Part shown: piece by piece, positions 33,322 to 45,418 of the stretch
Numbering within the stretch: position 1 is the stretch's first letter
How the letters are laid out: every line of letters starts with the position of its first letter
Source: Isoetes taiwanensis
Taxonomy: Eukaryota > Streptophyta > Lycopodiopsida > Isoetales > Isoetaceae
Assembly (NCBI GenBank): GCA_021234155.1
Contig: JAJEKV010000033.1
Coordinates: 2,023,454-2,087,453, forward strand
Reading direction: 5' to 3'
Length of the DNA stretch: 64,000 nt
Translations under genes and position numbers: made by a program
The notes under the pieces: generated by a model
The model's input: the letters and a program-made list of their open reading frames with translations, nothing else
Databases searched by the model: none
Told to the model about the DNA's origin: nothing

Positions 33322-34804
33322 TCAATATCTTTTTCTGGGCCACCGTAATAACACTGTGTGCAGATGAATAAATGCCCTGAAAGATGTGGTGTCTGTGACG
33401 CTCCCATATCGACCATAGGAGCCAACCGGAACCAAGACAAAATGCCCTTTGTTTAGCTGGAGGTCATGCGTTGGGATAGGACGCCAAGTGGATGCATCGG
33501 CAGTCCAACGTACTGTTAAATAAACCTTGTAGCCAGGACCACGCTGGTTGAACCTCAGGACAATCAAAGAGACAATGTTCAAGAGTCTCAACGTTCGAAA
33601 GACAGAGCGGGCATACTGCAGATATGTGAGGATCATAGTGATGTCGAAAGGCATTAACCCGCAGGCACCTGTGGATAACCTGCCACCACAATACAGAGAC
33701 TTTAGGGTGGAGCAACCTATCCCAAAGCCATCGCCATGTACGACACAAAGTGGGTTGTGGAACCTGTAGGTGCCACCCATCTGGCAACTAGAGGGGTTGT
33801 GGTGCTAAAAGAAGGCGATATACTGATCTGAAAAATTGCTTGCCTTTGTGAATATTTTCATGACAGTCCCATGGCACCCTTTCAACAACACCAACTTACA
33901 CTATAAGAGGCAAATTTTCTGCGACCTTCTCCCATAGAGATACGTCCCAACGATAGAGCAGGAACTTTGCCTGAAATTCAGGCCAAGACAGTAGGCGACC
34001 CTTCTCATACCATGCTTGAATAGAGACAACACCTGCAAGAACCCATCGTCTCTGTGTAAGGGGGTGAACTGAGGCTGCCAATGGAGGTGCTGAGGGGTCT
34101 GGAGGCAGTGGTGCCCACCACCATGGAGTCTCCAATAGGGTGTGGATATGGGGGCATGGCCAGAAAAGATGTCTGACCGCCTGCCATGCTGCCATCAAGC
34201 CACGCAAAAATGGAGAAGCACTTGGAAAAGTCTGCAGAGTCTGAAATAAATCCCAAGGTAGGACTGGTTTGATAGCCTTCTTGCCTAGAGGGATACAGTG
34301 ACCAAGGGCTTGTCTAAGAAGGCGTGAATCAGGAGACTCATCCTCACCATTCAGGAGTCTCCAAATGAACTTTGAAATAAGCAATTTGCTCTGCAGTAAG
34401 AAGTCCATCATACCCAGATTATCTGCCCATTTTGGAAGGATGCACTTCGACCAAACCACCTTAACCACAACACCTTCCTCAGTACCCGCCCAAATAAAGT
34501 TCCAAACTATTGCAATGAGTTCACGCACTTTGATCTGTGGTGCTAGCAGTAAGGATGCCATATAAACATGGGTACTACTAAGGACTGACTTGGCCACTGT
34601 AATGCGACCCGCAAGAGACAACTTAGCAGTGGACCACCAGAACAAGTGCTTCTCCAAACCCCTAATGATCTCCTCCCATGCAGCTCCCATAGTAACGTGG
34701 ATGCCAACTGGAATCCCCAACAACTTGATGGCTTGTCCATGCGCAAGTAATTTCCATGGATAATCGTGAACACATGCCAGAGCCGGATTATCCAATGTCC
34801 ACAA
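33322..34804 (-). pseudogene. LINE ORF2, C-terminal part with zinc-binding domain (zf-RVT)
   Basis: Frame 34804-33896 carries the conserved LINE segment after RT (AGRITVAKSVLSSTHVYMAS, then NFIWAGTE and LGMMDFLLQSKLLISKFIWR). A second frame, 33787-33464, has VLWWQVIHRCLRVNAFRHH and CPLCLSNVETLEHCLFDC, the C-x2-C...H-x4-C zinc-binding domain found at the end of plant L1 ORF2. A stop and a shift separate them. Confidence 0.8.
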
Positions 34805-35991
34805 AGTTGTACCACAAGAACACCGGAAGCCAGTGAAAAAGTATCTAAAAGCATTTTGGCAGCAGCAAGATTCTCATCATTAGCGACTAGGAAGAGGAAC
34901 GTGTCGTCTGCATATTGATTGCAAACCTCTTGTGTGTTGTCCTCCAGTGCAAGACCATGGAGAAATCCCTCTGTCATTGCAATGGTGAATAACTATGACA
35001 AAGCCTCTGCAACGATTGTGAAAAGCAATGGTGCTAAAGGGCATCCCTGGCGAATACCACGACCGAGTGAAAAGGCATGTGACGGCTCACTATGGAATAG
35101 GACAGTCGCCCGAGCAGAGATATACAGCTTCATAATATCTGATGTGAATTGTTCCCCAAATCCTAGTCTTAGCATACATCGGCGCATGAATTCCCAGCTG
35201 ACACTGTCGTAAGCTTTTGCAAAATCAAACTTAAGATATACAACTAGAAGGTTTTGCCTACGTGCCCAATAAATTCCCTCGTAAGCAGCAGCAAGATTGT
35301 TCAAAATGCACCGTTTTGGAAGAAAACCTGACTGGGTTGTTGAGATGGACTCTACCAAGATGTCCTTTACCCGCTCTGCAAAAGCCTTGGCGAAGATCTT
35401 ATATATGGATGACAATAAGGTGATAGGCCGCCAATCTGAAATAGTCTAAGGATCCTTGACCTTGGGGATGGATGAGATGGCACCTGTGTTTAGAATTCTA
35501 TCCAAAGCAGTGGACCGCCAAAAGTCACAAAAACTATCATACACATCTGGCTCTAGCCATTCCCAATACTCCTGGAAGAACTCAATTGGCAAACCATCCA
35601 AACCTGGGCATTTGCTTCTTTTCAGTTCAAAGACTGCCGAACCTAAATCATCAGCTGTCATAGCCGCCTCTATTGACTCGCGCTGCTCACCAGAGATGAT
35701 GGGGGAAATCCTAGACAAAACAGCATCTCGCATTTCTGATTGAAAGGGAAGATGTTTCTCAGCAAAAAACGTCTGGAAGTGGTTATGCAGATGCTGCTTG
35801 AGTTCAGTCGGCTCTGTTAGCACCGAACCATTCGGCAAAAGCAATGAGGACATGGTTGATGTCATGCGACGTCTCTTAGCTGCACGAAAAAAGAAGCCCA
35901 TACAACGGTCTCCATCATGAAACCAGTGCAGACCTGCCTTCATCTTTGCTTGCTGAATTTGCTCCTCCTCCAATGCTTGAATCTGTGCCAA
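34805..35991 (-). pseudogene. LINE ORF2, reverse transcriptase domain
   Basis: RT blocks are spread over three frames. They include KCPGLDGLPIEFFQEYWEWL, then ITLLSSIYKIFAKAFAERV, KFDFAKAYDSVSWEF (first catalytic Asp), GIRQGCPLAPLLF, and QYADDTFLFL (the Y-x-D-D pair intact). A TAG interrupts the frame between KVKDP and TISDWRP, and another break follows EALS. Catalytic residues are retained, but the frame is not. Confidence 0.85.
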
Positions 35992-36045
35992 AATATCACA
36001 ATCATGAACACCTGGAAGACGTCCCTGTCGAGAATGGAGCAGGTC

Positions 36046-36988
36046 CTAATACAAGGTATCCAGTAAAGCACGACCTGCTGCTGCAGACTCTCGACCCCAC
36101 TCTTTGGCAAAACCCTTGACTGCCGCAATTGCATCCACTATGCCAGTCATACCTCGACGTCGGTTGAAGGCAGTTGTCCAAGTATTCTTGCAACCTTCTT
36201 GAAAGTCAGCATCCTTTAAAAACTTCACATTCAAGCAAAAACACGTCCTTCCAGACCGCCGCTGCTGCAGGGGCTCGTCTGAAATGAATTGCAGATGGTG
36301 GTCTGAAACTGAGTTATCTCTGAGACAGAATCGAAAGAGACCTGGAAGTGCCATAACTGTATCTGCATTCCAATAAGCTCTATCCAACCGAGACCTTGAG
36401 CGACCCCCACCAACTTGAACATTGCACCAAGTGAAGGCACCTTCACCATCAATCTTCGAGAGGTTGTAGTCATGGAGTAGACGGAGCCACTGCTGGCGTT
36501 CAAAACCAGACACCACTGTAGAGGTCGCCCCCAACCGATCAGACTCCACTTCCACCATATTAAGATCCCCAACAAGAAGCCATGAAATGTGGCAGCCCAA
36601 GTTGAGTATCTTCCCTCGCAAAGAGGCCCATAGTGAAGCTCTCTGATGAGGTCTATTGTGGGGTAAACATTAATTAAACCATATTTAACCCCTTGTTCCT
36701 GCCATACAATTAGGGCCCAACGACCAAAGCGATCAGTCGGAGTAAAGATGACTGGCAAGGAAGGAAGCCATGCTATCACGACCCCTGCACTGGCAGAATC
36801 AGCTGCTGCGATAAGAACATTAAACCTGCGACCAATCATATCTGCAAGCTTTGATACATCTCCCTTACGACACTTATGCTCTTGAAGACATACAAACTGA
36901 GCATCCAATCTTGATAAGTAGAAAGAAATACGACGACTCGGAGGGGGAAGGAGGCTACCCCCCGAACATTCCATGAGACTAACCGCAT
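36046..36988 (-). pseudogene. LINE ORF2, N-terminal apurinic-type endonuclease domain
   Basis: A plausible ORF2 start is ATG 36988-36986 (MRLVSWNVRG, the usual plant L1 opening). Shifted frames then give FVCLQEHKCRK (catalytic E), ISWLLVGDLNMVE (D and N of the active site), RLDRAYWN, and SVSDHHLQF (the S-D-H triad). These are the hallmark motifs of the EEP endonuclease that nicks target DNA in target-primed reverse transcription. Frameshifts near 36950 and 36620 inactivate it. Confidence 0.8.
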
Positions 36989-37079
36989 TGATCTTGTGAT
37001 GGGGCCAATTCAGATGAGACCACTGGTGTCTCAAGGGAATTTGAGGATGTTTCCTGGGCACCTGGCATGGCAGTAACCT

Positions 37080-37422
37080 CATCAACCAAATCAACCCACT
37101 AAAGTGGATTAAAGCGACCACCGTGGGATGCAATGGGAGGGGCAGTGCTACCTGAAGTAGGAATTGAGTACTGGGATGCAGAGGAATTAGATCCCTTAGC
37201 TGGCTTTCGTGGTTGATGAAGAGCCGGTGGATGTTTAGGTGGTGGGTGGATGCCACGCCGATCAATGTCCATATACTGCCCACGAGCCTCTTCAATTTGC
37301 CCTTGCGATTTCTGGATTTCAGCCAGTCTCAACATTTGGTGATCCAAAGGCTGAGGTGGAGGAGCTGCAACTGGAAGAGCAGGAGGGGCAATCACAGGCA
37401 CAGGGACGTGTGAGATATCCAT
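37080..37422 (-). pseudogene. LINE ORF1 C-terminal proline-rich part
   Basis: The minus frame is rich in P and A (PVPVIAPPALPVAAPPPQPL, then PPPKHPPALHQPRKPAKGSN) and runs towards ORF2 after one stop. ORF1 tails of plant L1 elements are often of this kind. The upstream part of ORF1 is on the opposite strand. Confidence 0.5.
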
Positions 37423-37446
37423 TGAGGTGGGAGCTGATCCAGGAGC

Positions 37447-38236
37447 ATGGAGTGCCGAAGGAGCAGATGGAGAATCCTGTTGGTGAACCCTACGATATTG
37501 AGCAAAGAGAGCTTCGGTCCCGCCACCTCGGCTCGTGTCTCAGAGGCCATTGCCACCATGGTGGATAATAACAGGAAGGAAGTTGTGTCCTATCTCCAGC
37601 AATTGCAAGCCAAGCAAGACTTTATGGATGTCCAGCTCCCATCAGACGAAATCTTTTATGAGGTTCAGGAGTGCAGGGCAACTTTTGAGCGTTTTGGGGG
37701 CTCCAGTGGTGCAGATTAGCCATGAGGATCATCAACGACATGTGGAGCAGTTGGTTGCGTGTTCCGTGGTCTGCCACTTCACTGGCCCTTTCTTGGATGT
37801 GAAGTGCGTGGGATCTTGGCTGTCTGGGCACCTTTACAAGCTAGGGCTTCCTGCTTATCAATCTATCAAGCTTGTGGCAAAAGATCAACGTTGCTTTCTT
37901 TTGATGTTTGAATCTCCTGAGCCGGCTGCTCAACTCATAGAATAAGGTGTTGATCCTCTCTGGAAACACTTCTTGCTCTATCAACAGTATGTTCCTGGAT
38001 CCTTTCCAGCTAAGCCAGATGCCTTACGTGCCCCCATCTGGTTTGCTATCGAAGATTTTCCTCCAGAGTTACGGGATTCCAAGTTCATTTCTGCCATTGC
38101 TAATGAGATTGGATTCCATTTGCAACACTCCATAACCAATGGCATCACTAAGGTTTGCGTGGCAAGGCCCATTCATCGTGATTTGCCTCAAACAATTGTT
38201 GTCCAAAGCGGGCCCATGTTCTTTCCATTTGAATAA
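37447..38236 (+). pseudogene. LINE ORF1 N-terminal part (DUF4283-like), inverted
   Basis: Plus-strand frames give SEAIATMVDNNRKEVVSYLQ. A shift then gives GSWLSGHLYKLGLPAYQSIK and RCFLLMFESPEPAAQLIE. After a TAA and a further shift they give APIWFAIEDFPPELRDSKFI and IANEIGFHLQHS. This pattern (compact fold, then P-I-W-x-x-I-x-x-x-P-x-E-x-x ... I-x-x-x-I-G) resembles the gag-like DUF4283 region of plant L1 ORF1. It is in the opposite orientation to ORF2. Confidence 0.65.
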
Positions 38237-38240
38237 TTGA

Positions 38241-39885
38241 TATTAACACGATCATTTTCACAAAGGTATTTACTTGCAACATATCTTTCCTTGCTTTTAT
38301 GCCGTTTACTTTACTTATCCTAATATGGACTTGATTTCTCATCCGCAATAGCTTCTGATTGATATACACTTTGCATGTTGTACAATCAGAGCATGTATTG
38401 CAATCATCTATTTCTACCTTCTTGCGTAAAAAGAAAAGAAGAGTTATGAGAACCATGATGCATGCTTTAGATCCATGAATTAAATGCTTTCTGTTTTTCG
38501 CTTTCCGGATTAAAATTATGCTTTGAAGAGCCCAATATAGAGATCACGTAAGAGGAAGAAAGTTGCAGGATAAAAATGGAGAAAAGTTTGAAAAAAAGCA
38601 GAGGTCATTTTTCTCTTTGCGGGTATGTAGCCTCTTCGCATATGGAAATGCATATGGGAAACTCGCAGAGGCACTTGATATATTTAAACAAAAATGCAAA
38701 AAGAGAAGTGTACTGCCATGCTATGTTAAGCATGGATGTTCAGTTATTTGTTTCAGTAATGGTACTAACGGTTGTAAGTTCATCTGGCTCCCTCCTCTTG
38801 CATGAGGGCAATCCTTTGTTTGACATGCTCTTTAAGGGTTTTTGAATGGGGGTTTACCTTCCTAGATACCTTCAATGTAGCACATTGATAAGAATTTATC
38901 AATGCTTGGGGATTACAATTTTAGAATCAAGATAGTTTATCCTTTCTATTTGATGCCTCCAAGCATGATCAAGGAACTTGCTATAGGGGCTTGCACTGAT
39001 ACCTGCATGCAATGACCAGTAGTTAGCATGCAGCAATAGTTACATTTCCATAGGCATTGTTTCCTCATTTGGCATATTATTACAACAAAAGGCGTCTACC
39101 ATAGAGAAGGAGAGAAAAGAAACTAGGATGTATTCTAAAAAGCATGCCTATATATTCGTAGTAAGACATGCTGATTGTTTGAAATAATGGTTGATACACA
39201 ACTATAACATACACCAAATGGAGCAAAGAATTATTCCATAGGCTCCATGCTCAGGCAAACAACACACTCTCTAAAACCCTTGCACATGTAGTCCAAGCGA
39301 ATTTTGTTGAATTGGTTGTATTTCAAAAATTTATGTGTGTAATATGAGATGGTTGTTTTGGATGAAGTTCATCCAAATGCAATTAAAGATTATTACCATA
39401 GCTAATGTAAGTCAAGTTTCAGGCTATGGAGAATGCCTTCTTATAGTTTTTGAGCTTTTACGCTTGCATAGACGTTACTCAAAATGAGAAGATCTATTGA
39501 AAAAAAGAAACCGTATGTTGCATTACTGAGAGAGACAAATTACTATTAAGGTTGACATCTCTACGATGAGGCATTGTGTCTACAATCACATTAAATCCTC
39601 AATGTTAGCTTTCGTATGTTAGCTTTCTCAATTGCCAAAAGGTTTGTTGTAGCCATTCTTGTAAGTAACCATTTCTTTCTTTGGTGAAAAATTCACGTTG
39701 AATTATCATGAACCAACAGATTGAGTCCATTCTGACAAAGCTATAATTTTGCACCATCTGTAGTACCAATACCCCATCTTTTTCTATTAAATAACTAAAA
39801 ATGTTATTTTATCTATATACAAGTTTTTGTACTATGAACGGTTGCACTATGAGGGACTGTACACATTCGACTAAAAGCAAAATGT
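38241..39885. other. Intergenic, no gene seen
   Basis: AT-rich sequence with short overlapping frames (38563-38845) that lack recognisable features. The LINE insertion's right border falls at or shortly after 38240. Confidence 0.4.
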
Positions 39886-39889
39886 AGTG

Positions 39890-41165
39890 CTATCCAACAA
39901 AGATTCTATTAAGATTCTCCTAGATTCTCTAAGACTCTAGAAAGATTTCCCTAGATTTTATGAGATTCCATCAATGTTCGCTTATATTCCCCAAGCTCCA
40001 TTGATGATTCTTAGAGGGATTGTACAAATTTTACTAGAAGTCAAACTTAAAGTCATGCAATGAAGATTCTATAGAGATTCTCCAAATTCCCATCAAAATT
40101 CTCTAGATACTCAAAGATTTTATGAAGATTCCCTAAGATTCCTTTAGATTCTTAAGGATTCTTTTGAGATTCCCCTACATTTCCAAAGATTATCCTAAGA
40201 TTCCTCTAGTTTCCCCAAGATTTCATGGAGATTGTTCTAGATTCCCTTAGATTCTCTGCAGATTCCTCTGTAGAACACACCTAGAGTCAAAGATTTCCTT
40301 AAATCCCCTTGGATCCCCCCTAGATTCCCTAAGATTCCACAAAGATCCCCAGATTCTTAAGGTTTTTACAAAGATTCCCCTAGATTTTCAAAGATTATCT
40401 AAATATTCCTTTAGATTCCCCAAGATTCTATGTAGATTCTTCTAGATTCTCTTGGATTCTATGAACGTTCCACTAGATTCTCTAAGATTCTATCAAGATT
40501 CTGCTAGATTCTCAAACATTTTTTGAAGATTCTCTTAGATTCCCCTATATTCTTTTGATATTCCTATAGATTCCTTAAAATTCTCTTTATACTTCCTCGA
40601 TTTCCAAAGGTTATCCCAAGATTCCTTTAGATTCCTGAAGATTCTCTTGAGATTCCTCTAGATTCTTCTAGACTCCCTAAGATTCCATGTAGATTCTTCT
40701 AGATTCTCTTAGATTCTATGAAGATTCCCCTATAGAACACACCTATTGTCAAAGATTCCCCGAAAACCCTTGGATTCTCCCTCGATTCCCTAAGATTCCA
40801 CTAAGATCCCCCTAGATTCTTAAGGTCCCATATAAAGATTTTCCTAGATTTTCAAATATTATTTGAAGATTCGTTTAGATTCCCCAAGATTCTACGTAGA
40901 TCCTCTTAGATTCCCTTAAATTCTATGAAGATTCCCCTAGATTCTCAAAGATTCCATCAATATTTCCCTAAATTCTTAAGCATTTTTTGAAGATTCTCTT
41001 AGATTTCCCTAGATCCTTTGAGATTCCTATAGATTCCTTAAGATTCTCTTGAGATTCCCTTGATTCCCAAATATTATCCCAAGATTCCTCTAAGTTCCCC
41101 AAGTTTCTACATAGGTTCTTTTAGATTCCCTTAGGTTCTATGGAGATTCCCCTAGATTATCGGAG
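39890..41165 (-). repeat. Degenerate short-unit array (GATTCCCCTAGATTCT type) with about 470-bp higher-order period
   Basis: Nearly all of the stretch is variants of AGATTCCCCTAGATTCT, the reverse complement of units in the array at 3950-4600. A larger period is visible: AGAACACACCTA...GTCAAAGATT begins at about 40264 and recurs at about 40733. The following 400 bases match in order (AAGATCCCC..AGATTCTTAAGG, CATTTTTTGAAGATTCTCTTAG, TTATCCCAAGATTCCT). Confidence 0.7.
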
Positions 41166-41399
41166 GTTGCACGGAATGATGTCAAATCACTACTCATTAA
41201 AAAGCATTCGATGAGAGGAGTCGAAAGGCATGGGTTCCACTTTGATCTGAGATCTCGATCGCAAGATAAAGTCGTTTGAAGGCAACACTAAAGAAGGAAG
41301 CTTCCACAAAAGCTTCATAATTAATGGGATGCCACCTCATTACCTTTTCATTAAATAAGGGTGACACCTCACCTCCTTTAATATAAAAAACTCTAATTT

Positions 41400-42493
41400 A
41401 ATAAAAGAATGGAGGGCAGTGAGATGGTTCTTGGCGCAGCCCTTAGCGCCTGCGGCTAGGGCGGCAGCAGAGGAAGGAGGCCGCCCTCCTCTCCTCTCTT
41501 TCCGGCACTGCTGCAGACCTTCTTGCAGATCAAAGACCAAACCGGTGCTAGTGGGGTTTGCCGGTGCTCCAGACGATTTTGCCTTCAAAGAATTTGCAGA
41601 TCAGATTTTGAAGCAGCTTCAAGGCGGTCTTTTGGATTCAGGCTGGTAAGCCACTAACGTGGCATTTTTGCTCTCAATCTTTAGAAGAATGATGATTTAT
41701 ATCACAATCAGAAAGGCGCGTAGAGTCTATAAGGTGGAGCCGAAATTAAGCGAGAATCTTTAAAGAAAGCTTAGGGTCTTTTTCTACGGTCTTTCTAGTT
41801 GGATCTTCTGATCATTTGGTTTTTTTTCCTCTTGCTCTTTCTTGCTAGCGTAAAGATCCGGAGGTGTTTTTCTTGGAAGAAGTTGAGTAAATTCTTGATC
41901 TCGATTACAGTTTTATAACGAGAATGTTGGGTTATTTGAGATTGCCGAGCTAGGGATCTATTGTGCCGTGATGCTTCCATATCAAGACCGGATATCATGA
42001 GCCGAGGATTTTAGGGAGAGTTCTCGTGGTCGGGCTGTGTGTCTAGCCGATTCTGTGTCGGGTGGACCGGGCGCATCCCGAACAATGCAAAGATCTCCTT
42101 TTGATCTCACATACGGTAACAAAATTGTATAATTTGATCATAGTTTGAAGTATGGGATTCCCTGAACAGAGCGGGAGACTGTTCAGGTTACTCTTCATCT
42201 CTTTCCATCTTCATTTCTAGTTTTGCAAGAGGTTTTTGGAGCATTCAAGATTTGTTTGTAGCTGTGGAAAATGGGTACTTGGCTCCTATAGTACTCTGTT
42301 TAATTGAGACAGAAGAAGAGGTTGAGAGAGGCTCATGTGTTCTTTAGTTACAGACATGATTCAGATCCAGATGGGATCCTTTGTACTTAACTTATATCTG
42401 ATCCATAGAGGGATCTCTGTATTGTAATTCTTCCTATCTGATTAATACAGAAACTTCTTTCCTTCAAAAAATAAAAATAAATAAAAGAATGGA
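41400..42493 (+). mobile_element. Retro-insertion of about 1.07 kb with poly(A)-like tail and 14-bp target duplications
   Basis: AATAAAAGAATGGA occurs at 41400-41413 and again at 42480-42493, directly after an A-rich tail (CCTTCAAAAAATAAAAATAA). The 3' end (GATTAATACAGAAACTTCTT, then TCCTTCAAAAAA) resembles the ends of the L1-type LINEs at 33093 and 9506. The 5' end is GC-rich (GGGCAGTGAGATGGTTC...) with no long frame. It may be an internally deleted LINE or a non-autonomous partner moved by L1 machinery. Confidence 0.75.
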
Positions 42494-44049
42494 TGGCTAG
42501 GATTTCTCCTCCCCCCTTTGATCCAACGGTGGAGATTGGTTAAACCAAATCCACTTTGAGAGGAAGCTTCCTTGCACCTTCCTGGTAAAAATCAAGGGCC
42601 ATGATTTTGCCTCCCCTTTTTTATCCAATGGTCCAGGGATGTGTTGCATGCCCTCATGCATGACCCATCCATAATCCAATGGCCCAGGTTTCGCCACACA
42701 ACTTGTGCTCCCAATCCGACGGCAAAGAAGCATGTCACATATTTTTAGCACATTATATAAACCATGGGTGCATCGTTTCCCTGGGACACATAGAATAATT
42801 TTATAAATATAATGATAGTACATATCGTTTGCATATTGTTTCTTCATAGCAATATTTGTTATGCCTATAGGCAAATGTTACTGTCTTCTGGTGGTTTTGA
42901 ACGCGGGCATGTCAAATATTTTCCTGCTTATGCAGGTAGGGAGGTAAATATAGGATTGCAACTATGTGTCAAGCACTTGAAGTCCCTCCTAGTGGGATAT
43001 TAACAGAAGTTACCATGGTTCCATTCGCCGACGAGCCGCTTGAGACATTACTAGAAAATACGCATTTTAGGCAATCTTTCTTGAAGTTCACTGAGAGGTA
43101 ATGCAGAAGAGTTTTGCTTATGTACAATGGGGGCATTTCAAGCATTTAATTATGGAGTCTATAACAGTCGACTGGCGGGAGAATCTATCCAATTTTACAA
43201 AGATGTTCGTGATTTGAGAAAAATCCCTTCAACTAATAAGGTGCAGATGGTATATATGGCAGAGCATATAATTGAATGCTACATAAATATGTAGCATTAT
43301 AACAGGGGGTTTTTCTTTCTGTTTTTGTACTGTTTTCTCTAAGGTTTTCATATGATTTGGTGGCCGTATTCATCCAGGTGTACTAAATAGTATTTCTAGA
43401 GTGCACCCTTTTGTCAGCCGTTGATTTTAGAAAAGGGGGCAAATCCTGTGGTGGAGGCTGCTTTATTTTTTGTCCTCCCATTATTTTTAGGGTTTTTAGC
43501 AGGAACATGGGACCCAGGTAACATTTAGGGCTATGCCTTCTGGAGCCGAGGTTGCTCCTGGAGCCTGGGACCCATGTAACATTTAGGGCTATGCCTTCTG
43601 GAGCCGAGGTTGCTTCTGGAGCCTGGGCTGTAACATTGCGGTGGCACAGAACGTATTATGAGCCAAGGATTGTAAGTAGAATTTTTACCTCCGGTCACGA
43701 ACGGTCCAGAACGGCAAACCCTTGTGGGTTTTAACGCGGCTATGGAAGCAGGCAGGCTTCACTTATGCTGAAGCCTGTTCTGTCACTTTTTGTTGGGAAC
43801 CTGCTCAAATTGGATTCTTTGTCTTAGGATTGAAGCAGGGCAACCCCGATCAACCCACAAAAATTTGAGAGTTTGAATTTGATCGGAGGGATAATTGATT
43901 CAACCCACATACTGGTTTCCTTCAGGGGCCTGTGGCGGACCAGTTAGGAAATTGGAAGTGGAGATTGGGATGGATTACTCTGTGCAAAATCACGAGTTTT
44001 GGGAACCTGCTCAAATTGGGCGAAAAGCGAAGCCGGTCGTCTACGGTGG
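42494..44049. other. Intergenic, mostly no gene; holds a small tandem repeat
   Basis: No supported gene was found. At 43509-43624 a 58-bp unit (GGGACCCAGGTAACATTTAG, then GGCTATGCC...GAGCCT) occurs twice in tandem. The phrase GGAACCTGCTCAAATTGG occurs at 43796 and again near 44001, so a piece of this region is duplicated next to the ABCG fragment. Confidence 0.4.
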
Positions 44050-44438
44050 TGGCGATGGGGAGCAAGGGCGAGGTGAGGCTCGCATGGCGGGACCTATGCA
44101 TTCTGATGTCGGACGGAAAAGGCGAGCTTCGAATGTGCTCGAAAATCGGACCGGCTATCTTTGAACCGGGCGGATTTTGGCTATCATGGGCCCCTCTGGG
44201 GCTGGAAAATCCACCCTGCTCGATGCCTTGGCAGGTAAATTCTGCAACCAAAAAAATCCATTTTACCAGCAAATCAATCAACAGAATGTTATTTTTTCAA
44301 TCCTCGGTCCTCAATACATTTTTTAACTTATGAACTGCATTTTGAACTGCATTTACAGGTCGATTGTCACAGAATTCAGCGCGCACAGGAACTATTTGGT
44401 TGAATGGGCACAAGCAAAAGCCTTCATTCAAAGATTAA
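44050..44438 (+). pseudogene. ABCG-type ABC transporter fragment (Walker A exon and next exon start)
   Basis: The plus strand reads VRLAWRDLCILMSDGKG, then a +1/-1 disturbed EPGRILAIMGPSGAGKSTLL and DALAG, then a donor at 44235 (GCAG|GTAAAT). After an acceptor at 44358 it reads GRLSQNSARTGTIWLNGHKQ and KPSFKD, then stops at 44436. GPSGAGKST is the P-loop. The order E-P-G-R-I-L-A-I-M-G-P-S-G ... DALAGRL is that of plant ABCG half-size exporters. A lost base before RILAIM and the stop after PSFKD break the frame. Everything downstream (signature motif, membrane domain) is absent. Confidence 0.7.
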
Positions 44439-45418
44439 GGTGAAAAATGCAAAAAATCCAAATCAAAACCAACCCCAGTATGCATTGGGTATGTTTTTTG
44501 AGCAGACCTGATAGGCTTCACAATGTGTTGTAGCAGGACTTTGTTTAATAATATTCTGTGTTCGGATTTTGTTTCTCCTTGCTTGACCGTATTAGTGACT
44601 CCCAAACCATGCTCATGAAATCGTAGGCTGACATGAAAAATCTTGGCCCAGCTTGGGCGGACAGCGAGGCTGGATTAGGTTGTTGGAGCAGACAAGGGTG
44701 ATCACTCTGGAACGTGAAGTTGCAACTTAAGCCAGGTACATGTAGCTTATTATCCATATGTAACTGGTCTAGCAAGACTTAAAAAAAGACGATGTTTTGT
44801 AGAAGTAATAAGACAGAATGGCAAACAAACGGGATTTGGATACTTGGCATATCTATCTACTTGGATACTTGAAGACTGATATTAATGGTAGTAGACTTAT
44901 CTGACAACAGCTTAGATTAGATGTAACGCTGAATAGGCTGGTACCTAACTGGGTGCAGCAGTTTCCATGTTGCGTCAATGTCAAATTGAAAGAGCCTCTA
45001 CTATATCTTGCAGTATAATTAGACTATTTGAGAGATCAATCAAAGGCTTAGTCGCCCTTTTCTAATCGCATGCTAGTATAAAGCTGGAGAATTAAGTTGG
45101 CATCTGCTCCAATTATAAACAAATGTAGATGAGATTGCGTACGTAGTGTTTGTCGCTTTCATTTAGCATTAATATTCAAAGATTTTTTAATCCAATACAG
45201 TAAACTAATGCCTATTCAATAAGGTATGAAGGCTCAGCTCAGGTAAGATAGAATATCCATTCGAATGTGGTGGTCGCTCAGCTGCGGTGGTCGCTAGGCC
45301 TTCTGAAGCCGAGATTGCTTGGTGAGCAGCAAATATTTTCGGTATGTGAAGTTTTTCTTTCAAGTTAGCACTTGCACGAGGAACATGTCTTAACTGTTGG
45401 TAATGAATGTTGCCATAG

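Larger units (their letters stand above)
33093..38240 (-). mobile_element. Near full-length L1-type LINE with inverted 5' segment
   Basis: On the minus strand the 3' end is GATTAATAAACTTTTTGGC...CGTCCTTC plus A(9) at 33102-33094. Going upstream there is an ORF2 with a zinc-binding domain, RT and apurinic endonuclease, then the proline-rich end of ORF1 (37422-37080). At about 37430-37447 the orientation flips: the ORF1 N-terminal and middle part continues on the plus strand (37447-38236). Both parts are frame-broken. The layout is that of a twin-primed insertion. Confidence 0.75.

Noticed and set aside
41419-41649. A 76-codon plus-strand frame in the GC-rich start of the retro-insertion
   Set aside because: It begins with a non-ATG codon, matches no known ORF, and overlaps an antisense frame of similar length; GC-rich chance frame is more likely.
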